Positions 61,871 to 64,000 of a stretch of DNA of 64,000 nucleotides are shown in pieces. How positions within the stretch are numbered: the stretch's first letter is position 1; every line of letters begins with the position of its first letter. The DNA is from Erythrobacter sp. BLCC-B19 (GTDB taxonomy: Bacteria; Pseudomonadota; Alphaproteobacteria; Sphingomonadales; Sphingomonadaceae), in NCBI RefSeq assembly GCF_028621955.1, contig NZ_CP117516.1, forward strand, positions 704,001 through 768,000. Direction: 5' to 3'. The notes below the pieces were generated by a model, which saw only the letters and a list, made by a program, of their open reading frames with translations, ran no database searches and was not told the origin of the DNA. Position numbers and translations under genes: made by a program.

Positions 61871-62720
61871 GCTTCGCTTCCTCTTCGAGCATCAGGCGCA
61901 GGTTGGTGCGCCAGGGAACCGGCTGATCGCCCAGCAGGTCGCGGGTCGTGCTGCAATCGAGCAGCGAGTAGGCCGGGCGGCGCGCCGGTGTGGGATAATC
62001 GGCGGTGGTGATCGCCTTGATCCGCGGGATGCGTTTGACAAGCCCGAGGGCGTAGGCTTCCTCGGCGATGGCAACCGCGAATTCGTGCCAGCTGGTCGCG
62101 CCGTCATCGCTGTGATGGAAGGTGCCGGTCGCGCCTTTCTCCACCAGCGCCCAGATCGTGCGCGCAAGGCCCGTGGCCCAGGTCGGCGAGCCCACCTGAT
62201 CGGCGACCACGCCCAGCTCTTCGCGTTCGTTCATCAGCCGAATCATGGTGCGCACGAAGTTTGCCCCGCCCGCTTCATAGACCCATGCTGTGCGCACCAG
62301 CAGGTCACAGGCACGCAGATGATCCTCGCCTTCGGCCTTGGTGCGGCCATAGGCCGACTGGGGGTTGCGCTCGGCCAAGGGCGTATAGGGCTGCGCGGAG
62401 GCGCCATCGAAGACATAGTCGGTCGATACGTGCACCACCCGCCCGCCGCTGGCCGCCATCGCCTCGACCATCGTGGCGACCGCCGCAGAATTGATCGCGC
62501 GCGCCGTGTCCTCGTCGCTTTCGGCCTTGTCGACCGCGGTGTAAGCGGCGGCGTTGATGATCACGTCAGGCGCCTCGACCACAAGCCGCGCGGTCAGCAT
62601 CGCGCTGTCGGTGAGGTCGACATCCTCGACATCGATGGCGTTGATGTCGGCCCAGTCAGGCGCGGTGCGCTGCAACGCTCCGCCGAGCTGGCCGTTCGCC
62701 CCGGTGATCAGCACTCTCAT
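61863..62720 (-). CDS. rfbD: dTDP-4-dehydrorhamnose reductase
   Basis: The protein has 285 residues. VLITGANGQLGGALQRTAPD, VIINAAAYTAVDKAESDED, VHVSTDYVFDGASAQPYT and YGRTKAEGED (YxxxK) are the RmlD motifs. It performs the last step of dTDP-L-rhamnose synthesis with NAD(P)H. It overlaps rfbC as ATGA at its start and rfbB by 8 bases at its end. Confidence 0.97.
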   Translation of the reverse strand: MRVLITGANGQLGGALQRTAPDWADINAIDVEDVDLTDSAMLTARLVVEAPDVIINAAAYTAVDKAESDEDTARAINSAAVATMVEAMAASGGRVVHVSTDYVFDGASAQPYTPLAERNPQSAYGRTKAEGEDHLRACDLLVRTAWVYEAGGANFVRTMIRLMNEREELGVVADQVGSPTWATGLARTIWALVEKGATGTFHHSDDGATSWHEFAVAIAEEAYALGLVKRIPRIKAITTADYPTPARRPAYSLLDCSTTRDLLGDQPVPWRTNLRLMLEEEAKLG

Positions 62721-63262
62721 GCGAACACCGGCACGTCAGCCAGCGCAAGGCCGCGCGCGTCCTTGTCCGAGATCAGCGGATCGAGCCCGGCAACCGGCCA
62801 TTCGATCCCGACGGACGGATCGTCCCATGCCAGCGTGAACTCGCTCTGCGGCGCGTAGGGCGCGGTGCATTTGTAGAGAAAATCCGTATCGTCTTCGAGC
62901 GTCAGGAAGCCATGGGCAAAGCCCTCAGGCACCCAGAACATCCGCTTGTTGGCCGCGCTCAATTCAACACCGACCCACTTGCCGAAGGTCGGCGAGGCGG
63001 CGCGCAGATCGACCGCGACGTCGAACACCGCGCCATTGGTCACGCGCACCAGCTTGCCCTGCGGGCCGGGGTTCTGGAAATGCAAGCCGCGCAGCACACC
63101 CTTCTGCGAGCGGCTATGGTTGTCCTGCACAAAGGTCAGATCGAGCCCCGCAGCAGCAAAGGCAGCCGCATTCCACGTTTCCATGAAAAAGCCGCGCGCA
63201 TCGCCGAACACGCGCGGTTCGATGATCAGCACGCCGGGAATGGCCGTCTCGACAATGTTCAT
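62717..63262 (-). CDS. rfbC: dTDP-4-dehydrorhamnose 3,5-epimerase
   Basis: The protein has 181 residues of the RmlC cupin family. [40 protein letters not shown] (active-site His in LRGLHFQ), [19 protein letters not shown] and [20 protein letters not shown] are diagnostic. ATG 63262 overlaps the rfbA stop as ATGA; the frame is open further upstream but inside rfbA. It sits second in the operon. Confidence 0.97.
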   Translation of the reverse strand: MNIVETAIPGVLIIEPRVFGDARGFFMETWNAAAFAAAGLDLTFVQDNHSRSQKGVLRGLHFQNPGPQGKLVRVTNGAVFDVAVDLRAASPTFGKWVGVELSAANKRMFWVPEGFAHGFLTLEDDTDFLYKCTAPYAPQSEFTLAWDDPSVGIEWPVAGLDPLISDKDARGLALADVPVFA

Positions 63263-64000
63263 GGCAGAACCGGTTGCTCCACAATGTTGAGCAGATATTC
63301 GCCATAGCCCGACTTGCGCAGCGGCTCGGCGATTTCGCGCAGGCGGTCGGAGGTGATGAAGCCCTGCCGCCACGCAATTTCTTCCGGACAGCAGATCTTG
63401 AGACCCTGCCGCTCTTCGGTGATGCGCACATAGGTCGCCGCATCGAGCAGCGAGGCGTGGGTGCCGGTATCAAGCCAGGCAAAGCCGCGCCCCATGATCT
63501 CGACCGACATCGCGCCTTCATCGAGGTAGAGCCGGTTGAGGTCGGTAATCTCAAGCTCGCCGCGCGCCGACGGTTTGAGATCCCGCGCCCGGTCAGCGAC
63601 GGTTTCGTCGTAGAAATAGAGGCCGGTCACCGCATAGTTCGATTTGGGAACCTTGGGCTTTTCCTCGATCGAGACAGCCGTGCCATTCGCGTCGAATTCG
63701 ACCACCCCGAAGGCCTGCGGGTCGCTCACCCGGTAGGCGAAGACTGTCGCTCCGCTCGGGCGGGACGCCGCGCTCCGGAGCAGCGGAGGCAGTCCGTGGC
63801 CGTAGAAGATGTTGTCGCCAAGGATCAGCGCGCTGGGGCGGCCGCGCACGAAGTCCGCGCCGATGTGGAACGCCTGCGCGAGACCTTCGGGCTTGGGCTG
63901 GACGGCATAGGTCAGCGAAACACCGAAGTCCGACCCGTCGCCAAGAACGCGCTGGAACTGTCCTGAGTCCTCAGGCGTCGTGATGATAAGAATCTCGCGG
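63259..64000 (-). CDS. rfbA: Glucose-1-phosphate thymidylyltransferase (partial, C-terminal part)
   Basis: The visible part (about 246 residues) contains the end of the nucleotidyltransferase domain. From the window edge it reads [20 protein letters not shown], then [55 protein letters not shown] and [14 protein letters not shown], all classic RmlA blocks. [20 protein letters not shown] and [15 protein letters not shown] follow. The N-terminus lies beyond base 64000. It makes dTDP-glucose and is the first gene of the rhamnose operon as far as can be seen. Confidence 0.96.
   Translation of the reverse strand, partial: REILIITTPEDSGQFQRVLGDGSDFGVSLTYAVQPKPEGLAQAFHIGADFVRGRPSALILGDNIFYGHGLPPLLRSAASRPSGATVFAYRVSDPQAFGVVEFDANGTAVSIEEKPKVPKSNYAVTGLYFYDETVADRARDLKPSARGELEITDLNRLYLDEGAMSVEIMGRGFAWLDTGTHASLLDAATYVRITEERQGLKICCPEEIAWRQGFITSDRLREIAEPLRKSGYGEYLLNIVEQPVLP

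Overview
The window is about 64 kb of GC-rich DNA from an alphaproteobacterium, most likely Sphingomonadales and probably Erythrobacteraceae. This placement rests on the look of the rpoZ, ParA, FtsH, DUF3667 and DUF2061 proteins and on overall base composition. It was not tested by any search. Nearly the whole window is devoted to making, modifying and exporting cell-surface polysaccharide. No rRNA, tRNA, CRISPR array, transposase or integrase was seen.

Region A (1-14198, minus strand) is one tightly packed operon of 14 genes, most of which overlap by 1-8 bases. Read 5' to 3' it encodes myo-inositol-3-phosphate synthase, an inositol-phosphate cytidylyltransferase-like enzyme, a GT4 glycosyltransferase, and the KpsE/KpsM/KpsT-type ABC capsule exporter. 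It continues with FkbM methyltransferases, a TPR-like protein, a GT2-GT4 fusion, a small unknown protein, a Stf0-type sulfotransferase, another GT4, and a KpsD/Wza-type outer-membrane lipoprotein cut by the window edge. Divergent and adjacent genes (14499-18859) add a third GT4, two CDP-alcohol phosphatidyltransferases and a phospholipase D-like enzyme. Together they suggest a CDP-inositol phospholipid route wired to ABC-dependent capsule export.

Region B (18975-31655) is mostly housekeeping: an exported unknown protein, rpoZ, a ParA-like ATPase, a DUF3667 zinc-ribbon membrane protein, a two-DTGA aspartyl protease, and ftsH. A TetR regulator lies divergent to a four-gene ABC/HlyD/TolC efflux operon with a palindromic operator candidate between them. 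An alpha-methylacyl-CoA racemase closes the region.

Region C (31879-42654, plus strand) supplies precursors. It holds manC-manA (GDP-mannose), cysD-cysNC-DUF2061-cysQ (PAPS supply and PAP disposal, without reduction genes), ugd (UDP-glucuronate), a split Alg14/Alg13-type glycosyltransferase (PssD/PssE-like), and wecC-wecB (UDP-ManNAcA).

Region D (42651-64000) is a Wzx/Wzy-type exopolysaccharide locus. It contains a Wza-type lipoprotein, a Wzc-type tyrosine autokinase fusion, two GT2 enzymes, a Wzy-like polymerase, a Wzx-like flippase, a second sulfotransferase, two hexapeptide acyltransferases, a 2OG-Fe(II) oxygenase-like protein, an FrhB-like iron-sulfur protein paired with a polysaccharide pyruvyltransferase, an SGNH hydrolase, and rfbACDB for dTDP-rhamnose. 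Between the polymerase and the flippase sits a two-gene unit (50040-52798). It resembles a phage or gene-transfer-agent spike base protein followed by an 830-residue beta-helix/lectin-like spike, with no other phage gene nearby. This is the most unusual element of the window. The middle of region D looks visibly less GC-rich than its flanks, which fits an accessory locus.

The sulfation module in region C plausibly serves the sulfotransferases in both A and D, so the cell surface is predicted to carry sulfated, acidic and probably acetylated or pyruvylated polysaccharide. No initiating phosphoglycosyltransferase (WcaJ/PglC type) is present in the window.
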